Positions 1 through 8,625 of a stretch of 64,000 nucleotides of DNA are shown here, in pieces. The stretch is from Streptomyces sp. NBC_00285 (GTDB taxonomy: Bacteria > Actinomycetota > Actinomycetes > Streptomycetales > Streptomycetaceae), in assembly GCF_036174265.1 (NCBI RefSeq), contig NZ_CP108055.1, forward strand, positions 3,968,001-4,032,000. The letters run 5' to 3'. Both the position numbers and the translations under genes were made by a program. Every line of letters starts with the position of its first letter. Within the stretch, counting starts at the first letter, position 1. The notes below the pieces were generated by a model. It was not told the DNA's origin. It did not search any database and saw nothing but the letters and a program-made list of their open reading frames with translations.

Positions 1-175
1 AGCAGCCCCGGGTGTCGGCCAGGAAAAATGTGAGCCCAGTAATAGAAGCTCAAGAAAACCTCAAGTAACGATCTGGATTCAAAGGTTCACGGATTTCTTT
101 GCCTCCGATTCACTGGACCGACCCGTACGTTGCTCGTGCGGGGACCCCCACACCCGGTACGAAGGAACTCCCCGT

Positions 176-1588
176 ATGACTGGTCTCCAGGCCGGACTCA
201 AGAACCGTCACCTCACGATGATCGCCATCGGCGGTGTCATCGGAGCGGGCCTCTTCGTGGGCTCCAGCTCCGGTATCGCCACCGCCGGACCCGGCATCCT
301 GCTGTCGTACGCCCTGGTCGGCACTCTCGTCGTCCTCGTCATGCGGATGCTCGGTGAGATGTCCGCCGCGAACCCGACCTCGGGTTCGTTCTCCGCGCAT
401 GCCGACCGCGCGCTCGGGCGCTGGGCCGGCTTCTCCATCGGCTGGCTCTACTGGTTCTTCTGGGTCGTCGTGCTCGCGGTCGAGGCGACCGCCGGTGCCA
501 AGATCCTCGAAGGGTGGATCCCCGCCGTACCGCAGTGGGGATGGGCGCTCATCGTGATGGTGGTGCTGACCGCCACCAACCTCGTCTCCGTGGGGTCCTA
601 CGGCGAGTTCGAGTTCTGGTTCGCCGGGATCAAGGTCGTCGCCATCGGAGCGTTCGTCGTCATCGGCCTGCTCGCCGTCTTCGGCGTGCTGCCCGGCGCC
701 GACACCGACCAGGCGGGGCTGTCCAACCTCACCGACCACGGCGGCTTCCTCCCCCACGGAGCCGGCGCCATCCTCACCGGAGTACTCCTCGTCGTCTTCT
801 CCTTCATGGGGAGCGAGATCGCGACCCTCGCGGCCGGTGAGTCGGAGGACCCGCAGCGGGCGGTGACCAAGTCGACCAACAGCATCATCTGGCGTATCGC
901 CGTGTTCTACCTCGGCTCGATCTTCGTCGTCGTGACGTTGATCCCGTGGGACTCCAAGTCCATCCAGGACAACGGCTCCTACGTCGCCGCACTCGACTCC
1001 CTCGGCATCGCGCACGCCGGTCAGATCATGAACTTCATCGTGCTGACCTCGGTACTGTCCTGTCTCAACTCCGGCCTCTACACGGCCTCCCGGATGGCCT
1101 TCTCGCTCGGCGAGCGGGGAGACGCGCCGAAGGCGTTCGCCCGGGTCAACGGCCGGGGCGTGCCGATGGCGGCGATCCTCTCGTCGGTGGTGTTCGGCTT
1201 CGTGGCCGTCTTCTTCAACTACCTCTCCCCCGACAAGGTCTTCCTCTTCCTGGTCAACTCCTCCGGTGCGGTGGCCCTGTTCGTGTGGCTGGTCATCTGC
1301 TTCTCGCAGCTACGGATGCGGAAGATCATCCAGGCCGAGGCGCCGGAGAAGCTGGTCGTGAAGATGTGGCTGTACCCGTATCTGACCTGGGCGACGGCCG
1401 CGTTGATCGTGTTCGTCCTCGGATACATGCTGACCGACACGGAGCACGACGGACGGGAGACCGTACTGCTGTCGCTGCTCGTCGCGGCGGTGGTGCTGGC
1501 CATCGCCGTGGTGAAGGAGAGGCTCCGGGGACGGCGTACGGCTTCGGGCCCGGTGGGCGAGGTGACGGACAAGGTGTCCGTCGGCTGA
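176..1588 (+). CDS. Amino acid permease, APC superfamily (GABA/aromatic permease type)
   Basis: This 470-residue integral membrane protein is a proton-coupled amino acid importer by family. The first membrane helix carries the APC hallmark GGVIGAGLFVGSS near residues 20-33, and about twelve hydrophobic segments follow. The region FMGSEIATLAAGESEDP near residues 210-226 is typical of the AnsP/GabP/RocE branch, and the length matches that branch. The ATG is preceded by AAGGAA at a normal distance. The gene stands alone, convergent with the downstream kinase. The substrate cannot be read from sequence; GABA, asparagine or aromatic amino acids are all possible. Confidence 0.88.
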   Translation: MTGLQAGLKNRHLTMIAIGGVIGAGLFVGSSSGIATAGPGILLSYALVGTLVVLVMRMLGEMSAANPTSGSFSAHADRALGRWAGFSIGWLYWFFWVVVLAVEATAGAKILEGWIPAVPQWGWALIVMVVLTATNLVSVGSYGEFEFWFAGIKVVAIGAFVVIGLLAVFGVLPGADTDQAGLSNLTDHGGFLPHGAGAILTGVLLVVFSFMGSEIATLAAGESEDPQRAVTKSTNSIIWRIAVFYLGSIFVVVTLIPWDSKSIQDNGSYVAALDSLGIAHAGQIMNFIVLTSVLSCLNSGLYTASRMAFSLGERGDAPKAFARVNGRGVPMAAILSSVVFGFVAVFFNYLSPDKVFLFLVNSSGAVALFVWLVICFSQLRMRKIIQAEAPEKLVVKMWLYPYLTWATAALIVFVLGYMLTDTEHDGRETVLLSLLVAAVVLAIAVVKERLRGRRTASGPVGEVTDKVSVG

Positions 1589-1607
1589 CCTGTTCGACCA
1601 TGTGGTG

Positions 1608-1639
1608 AAGGGCCCCGCGGCGTGTGCCGCGGGGCCCTT
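1608..1639. terminator. Bidirectional hairpin terminator
   Basis: A perfect 14-bp stem (AAGGGCCCCGCGGC and its complement) encloses a GTGT tetraloop between the convergent permease and kinase genes. It has the usual Streptomyces form of a strong GC stem without a long U-tract. Confidence 0.8.
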
Positions 1640-1648
1640 CATCCGTGC

Positions 1649-4174
1649 CTACAGGACGGTGAAGCTGTCCTTCACCCTGCCGTACGTCTTGAGGGCCGCT
1701 GCCTCGATGTCCGGCTGGTACCAGGTGTTGACCTGGTACGACTTGTCTCCCACGTTGAAACCCAGCAGTTGGGCGTGCCAGGGGACTCCGCCGAGGGTGA
1801 AGGTGTACTCCCAGACGACCGCGGGATGGTCCTGGAACGTCGTCTCCTCCAGGCGGATCTTGCTGTAGTCCTGGCCCTGGTGGGCGTTCTGCTCGGAGGT
1901 CTCCCAGGTCTCCATCAGGTTGCCCCGGGCCAGGGAGGACTTGGCCACGAGTTCCTGCTTCCCGTCGGGCGAGGTGTAGTGGACCTCCGCCCCGGTCCGT
2001 ACGTCCCGTCGCCAGCCGGTGGGTGTCGCCCACGCGAACCCTCCGGCCTCCTCGTGTGCGCCGGGCGGGAGGGAACGGGGGCGGGAGGTGCCCTCGACGG
2101 TGGAGGACGGCGAGGACGGGGAGCCACCGGTGGACGAGCCGGACTGCGACACGGAGGCCGACACCGACGCGGACGGGGAGTTACCGGCCTTGTCGTCGCC
2201 GGGCGAGCCCGAGGTGTTCGCGAGGAGCACGCCGACCACTGCGGCACCCACCACGAGCACGCTTCCGGCAGCCACGAGGGCGGTCCGGCGACGGCCGCGT
2301 CGGGGCGTCCCGGGCACGGCGGGCACGGCGGGGCCGGGGAGTTCGCCGGGGGGCATGCGGAGGGGGTGCGGACCGAGGACGAGGGCTGAGCCGGGGTCGG
2401 GTGCGGCGGTCGGGTCGGAGGCGGTGGCCGGGACCGGGAGTGCGGGATCCGGGTCCCGGGCGGAGTCGGGACGGGGCTCGGGGGCGGGACCTGCGCCGTC
2501 GCCCGGGGCGGAGTTCGGGTCGGAGTTCGGGGCGGGTACGGCCTGTCGGCCGCGGATCAGGGAGACACCGGGGCGGGAACCGCGGGAGGCCCCCGGTACC
2601 GGTGTGACGCGGGTGGGGGCGGAGGCGGCGCGCGTGGGGGTGTCCCGAGTCGGCGCGTCCGGCATCGGGTAGTGCTCCGTGGGGGCGCCCGCCGAGAGGG
2701 AGTCCTGGGTGGGAGCGCTCGCGACGGGCGTACTGGTCGTGGCGGCGCCCGCCCGGAGTACGGCTCCCACCGAGTTCCCGGACGGCGCCTCGGACCGCAC
2801 CTCCGAACGTTCCTCGGAGACGGCCTCGGTGGAGGCACTGGCGACATGCGGAACCGAGGGCTCGGCCGGGGTGGGTGGCCGGGGTTGCCCGTCCACGACA
2901 TCGGCGGCCACGGGAGTCCCGTCGGCCACTGCCTCCCCCGGCGGCGCGTCCGAGGGCGCGTGCCCGGCGGGAACGGCGTCCGAGGGCTCCTCCCCCGCAC
3001 CGTCGCGCTCCGGCACGGGCGTCTCGCCCGCGGCCTCCGGCTCCGGCACCCCCGACTCCGGCAGCCGCGGATCGCGTGCCGCCCGCACGACCCGACCGTC
3101 CAGATAGGCGGGCGTATGCGACTCCCGCGGGGCCCACGGCAACGGCGGCGTCGCGTCCGGCGAGGCTCCGGGACCGCTGGACGCGTCAGGCCCCTCGGCC
3201 TCCGCACGCTCCTCGTCGGCCTCGTCGGCCTCGTCGTCCTCGTCGACGTGCACCTCCGGCTCCGCCGTCCCGGTGCCGTCCCCCGCGCCCACCCGCAGGG
3301 TCGGCGTGGGCGCGACCGTCGGGAACGCGACCGTGTGCAGGGCCGCCTCCACGTCGTCCAGGTCCGGGCGCACCGCCGGGTCCTTCTCCAGCAGGGCCGC
3401 CAGGATGTCCGTCAACGGGCCCGCGGAGACGGGGAGTACCGGCTCCTCGTAGAGGACCGCGTGCAGTGTGGCGAGTGTGGTGTCGCGGGAGAACGGGGAC
3501 CGGCCGCCCAGGGCCGCGCAGAGGGTCGCGCCGAGGGACCAGACGTCGGACGGCGGGCCCTGGGGGCGGCCGGAGACCCGCTCGGGGGCCATGTAGTCCG
3601 GGGAGCCGACGAGCATGCCGACCATGGTGAGCGCCTTGGCGTCCTGGATCGCGGCGATGCCGAAGTCCGTGAGGACGATCCGGCGGCCGGTCCGGTCACT
3701 GGACTCCACCAGGACGTTCCCGGGTTTGATGTCCCGGTGCAGGACTCCGCGCGCGTGCACCTGGCGCAGTGCCTTGACCAGGCCGAGGCCGAGCAGTGCC
3801 GCCGCGTGCGGGCTCAGCGGGCCGTCCTCCACCATCATCCGTTCCAGGGAGCGGCCGGTGACCAACTCCATGACGATCCACAGGCGTTCACCCTCGTCCA
3901 CGACGTCGTAGACCCGTACGACGTTGGGGTGGTCGATGCGTGCGGTGGCCCTGGCCTCGCGCAGGGTCCGTTCACGGCGGGTGCGGGCGTCCTCGGCGTC
4001 GAGGCCGTCGATCCGCATCTCCTTGACCGCGACCTGCCGGTCGAGCATTTCGTCGGCGGCTCGCCACACCCGCCCCATTCCCCCCTGGCCGATACTCTCG
4101 ACCAGGCGATAACGTCCCGTCACCAGGAGCCCTGGAACTCCGCCGCTCCTCGTGTTTCCCGTATTTCCCGGCAA
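1649..4174 (-). CDS. Transmembrane serine/threonine protein kinase (PknB-like) with extracellular C-terminal domain
   Basis: This 841-residue Hanks-type kinase has its catalytic domain at about residues 20-285: glycine loop GQGGMG at 29-34, lysine 51, HRD at 146-148 and DFG at 170-172. A long Pro/Ala/Glu-rich, probably disordered linker of about 350 residues follows. One membrane helix lies near residues 640-665, then a Ser/Thr-rich spacer and an extracellular C-terminal domain of about 150 residues. That domain has no PASTA repeats, so the sensed ligand is unknown. The best start is a TTG preceded by GAGGGGGG; a shorter form would begin at the GTG just before the kinase core. The substrate is unknown. 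Confidence 0.88.
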   Translation of the reverse strand: MPGNTGNTRSGGVPGLLVTGRYRLVESIGQGGMGRVWRAADEMLDRQVAVKEMRIDGLDAEDARTRRERTLREARATARIDHPNVVRVYDVVDEGERLWIVMELVTGRSLERMMVEDGPLSPHAAALLGLGLVKALRQVHARGVLHRDIKPGNVLVESSDRTGRRIVLTDFGIAAIQDAKALTMVGMLVGSPDYMAPERVSGRPQGPPSDVWSLGATLCAALGGRSPFSRDTTLATLHAVLYEEPVLPVSAGPLTDILAALLEKDPAVRPDLDDVEAALHTVAFPTVAPTPTLRVGAGDGTGTAEPEVHVDEDDEADEADEERAEAEGPDASSGPGASPDATPPLPWAPRESHTPAYLDGRVVRAARDPRLPESGVPEPEAAGETPVPERDGAGEEPSDAVPAGHAPSDAPPGEAVADGTPVAADVVDGQPRPPTPAEPSVPHVASASTEAVSEERSEVRSEAPSGNSVGAVLRAGAATTSTPVASAPTQDSLSAGAPTEHYPMPDAPTRDTPTRAASAPTRVTPVPGASRGSRPGVSLIRGRQAVPAPNSDPNSAPGDGAGPAPEPRPDSARDPDPALPVPATASDPTAAPDPGSALVLGPHPLRMPPGELPGPAVPAVPGTPRRGRRRTALVAAGSVLVVGAAVVGVLLANTSGSPGDDKAGNSPSASVSASVSQSGSSTGGSPSSPSSTVEGTSRPRSLPPGAHEEAGGFAWATPTGWRRDVRTGAEVHYTSPDGKQELVAKSSLARGNLMETWETSEQNAHQGQDYSKIRLEETTFQDHPAVVWEYTFTLGGVPWHAQLLGFNVGDKSYQVNTWYQPDIEAAALKTYGRVKDSFTVL

Positions 4175-4309
4175 TCCGCTGCACCCCCCTCAACGACGCC
4201 CCGATTGAAACACAATGGTCACACTTCGCGCCGTACCAGCATAGTGCGGAGAAATCTTGTGGTACCTCTTCAAGTACTGCGAATTCAGGCGCAGCCAAGG
4301 GGGACGAAC

Positions 4310-5029
4310 ATGAGTTCTCGTCGTATGACGACCATCGCCGGATCACTGGTCACGGCATCTTTCTCGACGGTGATGATCCTTTCCTTCACCGCGAGCGCGG
4401 ACGACCAGGGGCCTGCAAGCAGCAAGGGGGGAAAGGCCGTTGACGAGGCGCCGGCGGGCGTGAAACTGACGACGACGCTGCCCGAGAAGATCTCCGTCGA
4501 CAACAGCTCGAAGGCGACCGACATCACGGCGACCGTGAAGAACGACGGGAGCAAGGACAGCGGAAAGATCAGGCTTTTGGTCGTCGGTTTCGACGGCCTT
4601 ACGGTCAAGAACGTTCAAGGCTGTTCTCCGATTGATAAAAAGGATCTCCCGGAGGGCTCGAACAGCGGTTTCGCCTGCCCCGTCGACAATCTCGCGGCCG
4701 GTAAGTCGAAGTCGTACGCCGTCGATGCCACGTTCGATCTCGGAAAGACCGGCAAGATCTGTCTGCCGGTGCAGACCGGCGACGGAAAGAAGACGTTCTG
4801 GCAGCAGGGCCCGGTTCCGTTCGGTACGGCCAACCCGTCGCCGAACGCTCCGGCCACCCCGCTGCTGCTGGGCACCGACAACACGCCCGTGGGACCCGGC
4901 GGCGACGAGCTGCCCAAGACCGGTGTCGGGCGGGATCTGCTGCCGCTGGGGGCGGCGGGGGCGTCCCTGATGGCGGCCGGCGCGGCCGGACTGTGGTGGT
5001 CGCAGCGGCGGCCCCGGACCGTCTGCTGA
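4310..5029 (+). CDS. Secreted cell-wall protein with LPXTG-type sorting signal
   Basis: This 239-residue protein starts at the ATG with AAGGGGGAC just upstream. The N-terminus is a signal peptide with likely cleavage after ASA at residue 30. The mature part looks like a beta-rich domain with cysteines at 105, 123 and 151. The C-terminus has a sortase motif LPKTG at residues 201-205, a hydrophobic helix and a positively charged tail (SQRRPR), so a class E or F sortase probably anchors it to peptidoglycan. It is divergent from the kinase gene, with about 135 bp between them. No enzymatic motif is visible, so an adhesive or structural role is a guess. Confidence 0.8.
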   Translation: MSSRRMTTIAGSLVTASFSTVMILSFTASADDQGPASSKGGKAVDEAPAGVKLTTTLPEKISVDNSSKATDITATVKNDGSKDSGKIRLLVVGFDGLTVKNVQGCSPIDKKDLPEGSNSGFACPVDNLAAGKSKSYAVDATFDLGKTGKICLPVQTGDGKKTFWQQGPVPFGTANPSPNAPATPLLLGTDNTPVGPGGDELPKTGVGRDLLPLGAAGASLMAAGAAGLWWSQRRPRTVC

Positions 5030-5058
5030 TCCCACGGAGCAACAGCATGGGAAAACAA

Positions 5059-5099
5059 CGGAGGCATGACCTGACGGGACCTGTCAGGTCATGCCTCCG
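5059..5099. terminator. Strong bidirectional hairpin between LPXTG and bioY genes
   Basis: A perfect 17-bp stem (left arm CGGAGGCATGACCTGAC) with a 7-nt loop lies between two convergent genes. It fits a shared terminator. Confidence 0.85.
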
Positions 5100-5122
5100 G
5101 CATGCGCGGGCCGCGCGCGGTG

Positions 5123-5698
5123 TCAGCGCTTGACGAGCCTCCAGGCAGTGGGCAGGACGCCCATCGCCAAGGCCGCCTTGAGGGCGTCGCCGAGGAGGAA
5201 CGGGGTGAGGCCGGCGGCGATCGCGGCGGACGCGGACATGTCGGCGGCGTAGGCGAGGTAGGGGACGCCGACGGCGTAGATGATCGCCTCGCCGACGAGC
5301 ATCGTGCCCGCCGTGCGGAGCATCGAGCGGTCGGCGCCGCGGCGGGCCAGGGCGCCGACGGCGGCGGAGGCCAGGATCATGCCGAGGATGTAGCCGAAGG
5401 ACACGGAGATCCCGGAGGTGCCCTGGGCGAACCACGGGACGCCGGCGAGGCCCGCCAGCGCGTACAGGGTGAGGGAGGCGACACCACGGCGGGCGCCGAG
5501 AGTCGTGCCGACGAGCAGCGCGGCGAAGGTCTGCCCGGTCACCGGCACCGGGGAGCCCGGCACGGGCACGGAGAGCTGCGCGGCGAGGCCGGTGAGGGCG
5601 GCGCCGCCGACCACGAGCGCGACGTCCCGGACGCGGGAGGCGGGGATCAGGTCGGCGAGGACCCGGCCGGTGCGAAGGGGGGCGACGGCGGTGCTCAT
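5123..5698 (-). CDS. bioY: BioY family biotin transporter (ECF S-component)
   Basis: This 191-residue membrane protein is the substrate-binding S-component of a biotin uptake system. Recognisable BioY features are the segment VPVPGSPVPVTGQTFAALL near residues 44-62, the following GARRG loop, and five to six hydrophobic helices over the whole length. No bioM/bioN energy-coupling genes are adjacent, so it either works alone, as some BioY proteins are reported to do, or shares an energising module encoded elsewhere. The ATG is preceded by GCGGAGTCCCC. No BirA or BioQ operator was recognised upstream. Confidence 0.9.
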   Translation of the reverse strand: MSTAVAPLRTGRVLADLIPASRVRDVALVVGGAALTGLAAQLSVPVPGSPVPVTGQTFAALLVGTTLGARRGVASLTLYALAGLAGVPWFAQGTSGISVSFGYILGMILASAAVGALARRGADRSMLRTAGTMLVGEAIIYAVGVPYLAYAADMSASAAIAAGLTPFLLGDALKAALAMGVLPTAWRLVKR

Positions 5699-5919
5699 GG
5701 GGACTCCGCGAGGGTGTGAACGGCGGGGGACATCGTGACGCTATCCCAGCGCGTTCCGGCCGATCACCGTCAGCGTCCGACAAAGCGGGGAGCGGCGGCT
5801 TGGTGGGCTTCGGACAAAGGATGCCGCTTACACCCGGTTCAGCGTGACCCCGGTCACTGAGGTGGGGTGGCCGAGGGCACGGGAGCGGCCGAGGGCGGCG
5901 CTGTGGGGATCCACCAAAC

Positions 5920-5963
5920 GAATCCTAGTGGTCTGGTCGGATTCATGGTTCCTGCCCTACTCT
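5920..5963 (+). promoter_or_regulatory. Candidate promoter and inverted repeat before the first leader peptide
   Basis: An inverted repeat GAATCC-N13-GGATTC spans 5920-5944. It is followed by a -10-like TACTCT at 5958-5963, seven bases before the leader ATG at 5971. That spacing would give a leaderless or nearly leaderless transcript. No convincing -35 is visible. The rest of the 422-bp gap between bioY and the ROK gene, apart from the leader at 5971-6057, shows nothing I can name. Confidence 0.4.
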
Positions 5964-5970
5964 TGCGGAC

Positions 5971-6057
5971 ATGGTCGCCCAGTCCCGGTACTTCTCGTCG
6001 CGTCGTCATGTCGACCTGCGACGCGTGGGCACGGCCACCTGTCGCCGTCCGGTGTGA
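5971..6057 (+). CDS. Putative 28-residue leader peptide upstream of ROK regulator
   Basis: This short frame contains RRHVDLRRVGTATC in its second half and ends four residues after the cysteine. The HVDLxRV...C pattern is what I remember for the small peptides annotated as putative leader peptide in Streptomyces, often upstream of sulfur uptake and assimilation genes. It has no Shine-Dalgarno, but its ATG lies close behind a -10-like TACTCT, as expected for leaderless translation. The stop codon is 63 bp before the ROK start. A role in cysteine-dependent attenuation is inferred from analogy and from the sulfonate operon downstream. Confidence 0.6.
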   Translation: MVAQSRYFSSRRHVDLRRVGTATCRRPV

Positions 6058-6120
6058 GGCGGGTTCCGGCGCGCCTCACTCTCCGAGACGTGTCGGCCCC
6101 CGTTCCCGAGGACGGTTTCC

Positions 6121-7308
6121 ATGCCCCGTACCGAGGCACCCCCTGTCATCGCCCCCACCCCCACCTCCCGGCGCCGGACCAGCGCCAGCGTGGTCCTGCG
6201 GTCCGTGCTGGAGCACGGGCCGGTGGCGCGCAGCACCATCGCCCGGCTGACCGGACTGTCCCCGGCGTCGGTGACGGACTACTGCTCCCGCTTCACCGAG
6301 CTCGGTCTGATCCGCGAGTCGGCCGCGCCCCGGCAGTCGAACGGCGTGGGCCGCCCGCACGTCCCCGTCGACCTGGACGACACGCGGTTCGTGGTGGGCG
6401 GTGTGCACGTGGCGGTGCCGTACACCACGGTCGCGCTGCTCGATCTGCGCGGCCGGGTGCTGGCCCGGCGTGAGCTGAAGCATGAACACACCGCGCCCGG
6501 GCCGGTGTTGGCGCGGGCCGCCGAGGGACTGGCCGCTCTGCTGGCCGGCTCTCCCGGTTGCCGGCCGCTGGGCGTCGGGGTCGCCGTCGGCGGCTGGGTG
6601 GACCGGGACTCCGGGACCGTCGTCGAGCATCCGCTGCTGGGCTGGCGTGAGGTGGCGGTGCGGGAGGTGCTCGGCGCCCGCACCGGCCTGCCGGTCCATG
6701 TGGACGGGCACGCGCGGGCGTTGGCCAACGCGGAGCGGCTGTTCGGGCAGGCGCGCGGCAGTCGGAGTCTGCTGCATCTGTTCGTCGGCAACGTGGTGGA
6801 CGCCGCCTTCACGACCAACGACGAGGTGCACCACGGGCCGCGCTCCCAGGCGGGCGCCATCGCCCATCTGCCGGTGCCGGGCGGCACGGAGCCCTGCGAG
6901 TGCGGCCGGACCGGGTGCCTCCAGGCCGAGTTGAGCGAGCGGACGCTGTGCCGGCGGGCGCGGCAGGCGGGTGTCACCGAGGGCGTGAACCCCATGCACG
7001 TGGTCACGGCTGCCGCGGCGGGCGACCCGGAGGCGGTACGGCTGCTGGTGGAGCGGGCGGGTGCCGTCGGGCGGGCGGTGCGGCTGCTGCTGGACGTGCT
7101 GAACCCGGAGACGGTGGTCGTGACCGAGGTCGGCACCATCCACCGGGCGGACTGCCTCGCCGCGCTGCGCGAGGGGGTCGGCGACGACCGGGCGGCCTCC
7201 GTGATGCCGACGAGTTTCCCGGACGGCGTGCTGGCGGTGGCCGGCGGTGCGGTGGCGCTCGATGTGCTGTACCGGGATCCGCTGACCCTGTCACCTGAGC
7301 GGAGTTAA
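6121..7308 (+). CDS. ROK family transcriptional regulator
   Basis: This 395-residue protein has a winged helix-turn-helix at about residues 18-68 and a ROK (repressor/sugar kinase) domain behind it. The ROK zinc motif is intact: C259-x-C261-x4-C266 followed by LQAE. An AVGG segment in the ROK domain lies near residue 155. It sits immediately before a sulfonate-type transport operon on the same strand, so it probably controls that operon, although ROK regulators usually sense sugars. The ligand is not evident. An upstream leader peptide suggests that sulfur status may control it. Confidence 0.85.
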   Translation: MPRTEAPPVIAPTPTSRRRTSASVVLRSVLEHGPVARSTIARLTGLSPASVTDYCSRFTELGLIRESAAPRQSNGVGRPHVPVDLDDTRFVVGGVHVAVPYTTVALLDLRGRVLARRELKHEHTAPGPVLARAAEGLAALLAGSPGCRPLGVGVAVGGWVDRDSGTVVEHPLLGWREVAVREVLGARTGLPVHVDGHARALANAERLFGQARGSRSLLHLFVGNVVDAAFTTNDEVHHGPRSQAGAIAHLPVPGGTEPCECGRTGCLQAELSERTLCRRARQAGVTEGVNPMHVVTAAAAGDPEAVRLLVERAGAVGRAVRLLLDVLNPETVVVTEVGTIHRADCLAALREGVGDDRAASVMPTSFPDGVLAVAGGAVALDVLYRDPLTLSPERS

Positions 7309-7325
7309 TTCAGAAACTCCGAATG

Positions 7326-7358
7326 TTGACAGGGGCCACGTGCGACCGGGAACATTCT
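7326..7358 (+). promoter_or_regulatory. Candidate promoter of the organosulfur operon
   Basis: A consensus -35 TTGACA lies at 7326-7331. The best -10 is GAACAT at 7350-7355, or CATTCT three bases later. Transcription would then start within a few bases of the short cysteine-rich frame at 7363, implying a leaderless mRNA. Confidence 0.5.
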
Positions 7359-7362
7359 TTCC

Positions 7363-7401
7363 ATGAGCCCGCACCTGTACTGTCGCACCCTTTGTTGCTG
7401 A
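7363..7401 (+). CDS. Putative cysteine-rich 12-residue leader peptide
   Basis: The frame encodes MSPHLYCRTLCC and stops. Three of its last six codons are cysteine (TGT, TGT, TGC), the hallmark of cysteine-responsive attenuator peptides known in mycobacteria. It begins a few bases behind a TTGACA promoter and has no Shine-Dalgarno, so it would be translated leaderless. It precedes the sulfonate lipoprotein gene by 156 bp. The inferred role is that ribosomes stall at the cysteine codons when cysteine is scarce and thereby raise expression of the transporter. Confidence 0.62.
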   Translation: MSPHLYCRTLCC

Positions 7402-7545
7402 CACGCTGCCCCGCGTGACGCGCTCATTTCTCCTGCGTTGATCCCGTTCTCCGCGACGCGGTTTCCACGATCTCGCGCTCCACGGTCCCGTTCTCCGTGA
7501 TCTCTTTCTCCGCGTTTCCTGCTGCGCTGTTTCGGCGCTGATTCC

Positions 7546-7557
7546 GGGAGTTCTCCC
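7546..7557 (+). promoter_or_regulatory. Self-complementary Shine-Dalgarno of the lipoprotein gene
   Basis: The bases just before the ATG read GGGAGTTCTCCC. GGGA can pair with TCCC around GTTC and so mask the ribosome binding site. The preceding 140 bp contain several related CCGTTCTCCG-type segments that could compete for pairing. This is a plausible output of the leader-peptide attenuator, but it has not been folded computationally. Confidence 0.35.
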
Positions 7558-8625
7558 ATGTCTGTTTCCCGTACGTCCGGCGTCGACCGGCGGCTGTTCC
7601 TCTCCTCGATCCTCGGTGCCGCGGCCGGTGTCGCCGGCCTCAGCGGCTGCGCAGGAAGCAGTGTCGCCGCCGACACCAAGGACGCACTGTCCGCCCCGCT
7701 CGCCGCCAAGGTCCCAGCGGGTACGAGCCTGAAAATCGCTTCGTATCTGGGCGCCCAGCAACTCCAGTTCAAGCTCGGAAAGTTCGGCGGCCTACCGTTC
7801 AAGGTGACCGACTGGGCCAATATCGGGGCCGGTCCCGATGTCATCAACGCCTTTCGCGCGGGGTCCCTCGACATCGGCAACAACGCGGGTATTCCGCCAA
7901 TCCAGGCGCACTTCCAGGGTTACGACGCAAAAATCGTCGCGATCAACATCACCCGCAAACCGAACTACCTCTTCGCCACGAAACCCGGCAGCGACATCCG
8001 CACGGTCGACGACTTCAGAGGGAAGAAACTCGCGTTCTCGCAGGGACAGGCGCAGGGAGTCGTCCTGCTGCGGGCGTTGAAGAAGGCCGGGCTCTCCTAC
8101 GACGACGTGAAGCTCGTCCCGCTGACCAGCAACCAGTTCTTCACCGCTCTGCAGTCCGGCCAGGTGGACGTGGCGCCGCTCGCCAACAGCCAGGCACCCG
8201 CCTACCTCCAGCAGTACGAGGCCAAGGGCGCCCACGCCATCACCACCGACGTGGTCGACCTGCTCAACCTGCTGTGGGCGCCCGCCTCCGTGCTGGGCGA
8301 CCCCGCGAAGGCCGCCGCGGTCGCCGCCTACATCCCGTACTGGGCCAAGGGCCAGGTGTGGACGTACGAGAACCCCGACCTCTGGAACGAGGAGTTCTAC
8401 GTGAAGACGCAGAACCTGACCCTCCCCCAGGCCAAGGCGGTCACCGCGCTCGCCAACAAGCCGCTGTTCCCGCCGAGTTGGGCCGAGGCCGTCAAGTGGG
8501 AGCAGGAGACCGCGGATCTGCTGGCGGAGGGCGGCTTCGTGAAGAAGTTCGACGTGAGCTCGCTCTTCGACCACCGCTTCGAAGGCATCGCCGCGAAGTC
8601 CGTGGCCGCGGAGTACCGGCGGTGA
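7558..8625 (+). CDS. Sulfonate-type ABC transporter substrate-binding lipoprotein
   Basis: This 355-residue exported protein begins with a twin-arginine-like signal (DRRLFLSS at residues 10-17) and a lipobox LSGC with the lipid-modified cysteine at 31. The mature part is an SsuA/TauA-like (NMT1) periplasmic-binding fold: GPDVINAFRAGSLDIG near residues 93-108 and the FFTALQSGQVDVAPL segment near 196-210 are typical. It is followed without a gap by permease and ATPase genes. Aliphatic sulfonate or a sulfonate/sulfate ester is the expected substrate; taurine is possible because a TauD-like gene is downstream. Confidence 0.87.
   Translation: MSVSRTSGVDRRLFLSSILGAAAGVAGLSGCAGSSVAADTKDALSAPLAAKVPAGTSLKIASYLGAQQLQFKLGKFGGLPFKVTDWANIGAGPDVINAFRAGSLDIGNNAGIPPIQAHFQGYDAKIVAINITRKPNYLFATKPGSDIRTVDDFRGKKLAFSQGQAQGVVLLRALKKAGLSYDDVKLVPLTSNQFFTALQSGQVDVAPLANSQAPAYLQQYEAKGAHAITTDVVDLLNLLWAPASVLGDPAKAAAVAAYIPYWAKGQVWTYENPDLWNEEFYVKTQNLTLPQAKAVTALANKPLFPPSWAEAVKWEQETADLLAEGGFVKKFDVSSLFDHRFEGIAAKSVAAEYRR

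Noticed and set aside
2672..4309. In-frame extension of the LPXTG protein upstream into the kinase gene region
   Set aside because: The signal peptide and AAGGGGGAC site define the start at 4310; the upstream part is antisense to the kinase.
5699..5970. Biotin-related regulatory site upstream of bioY
   Set aside because: No BirA/BioQ-like palindrome could be recognised.
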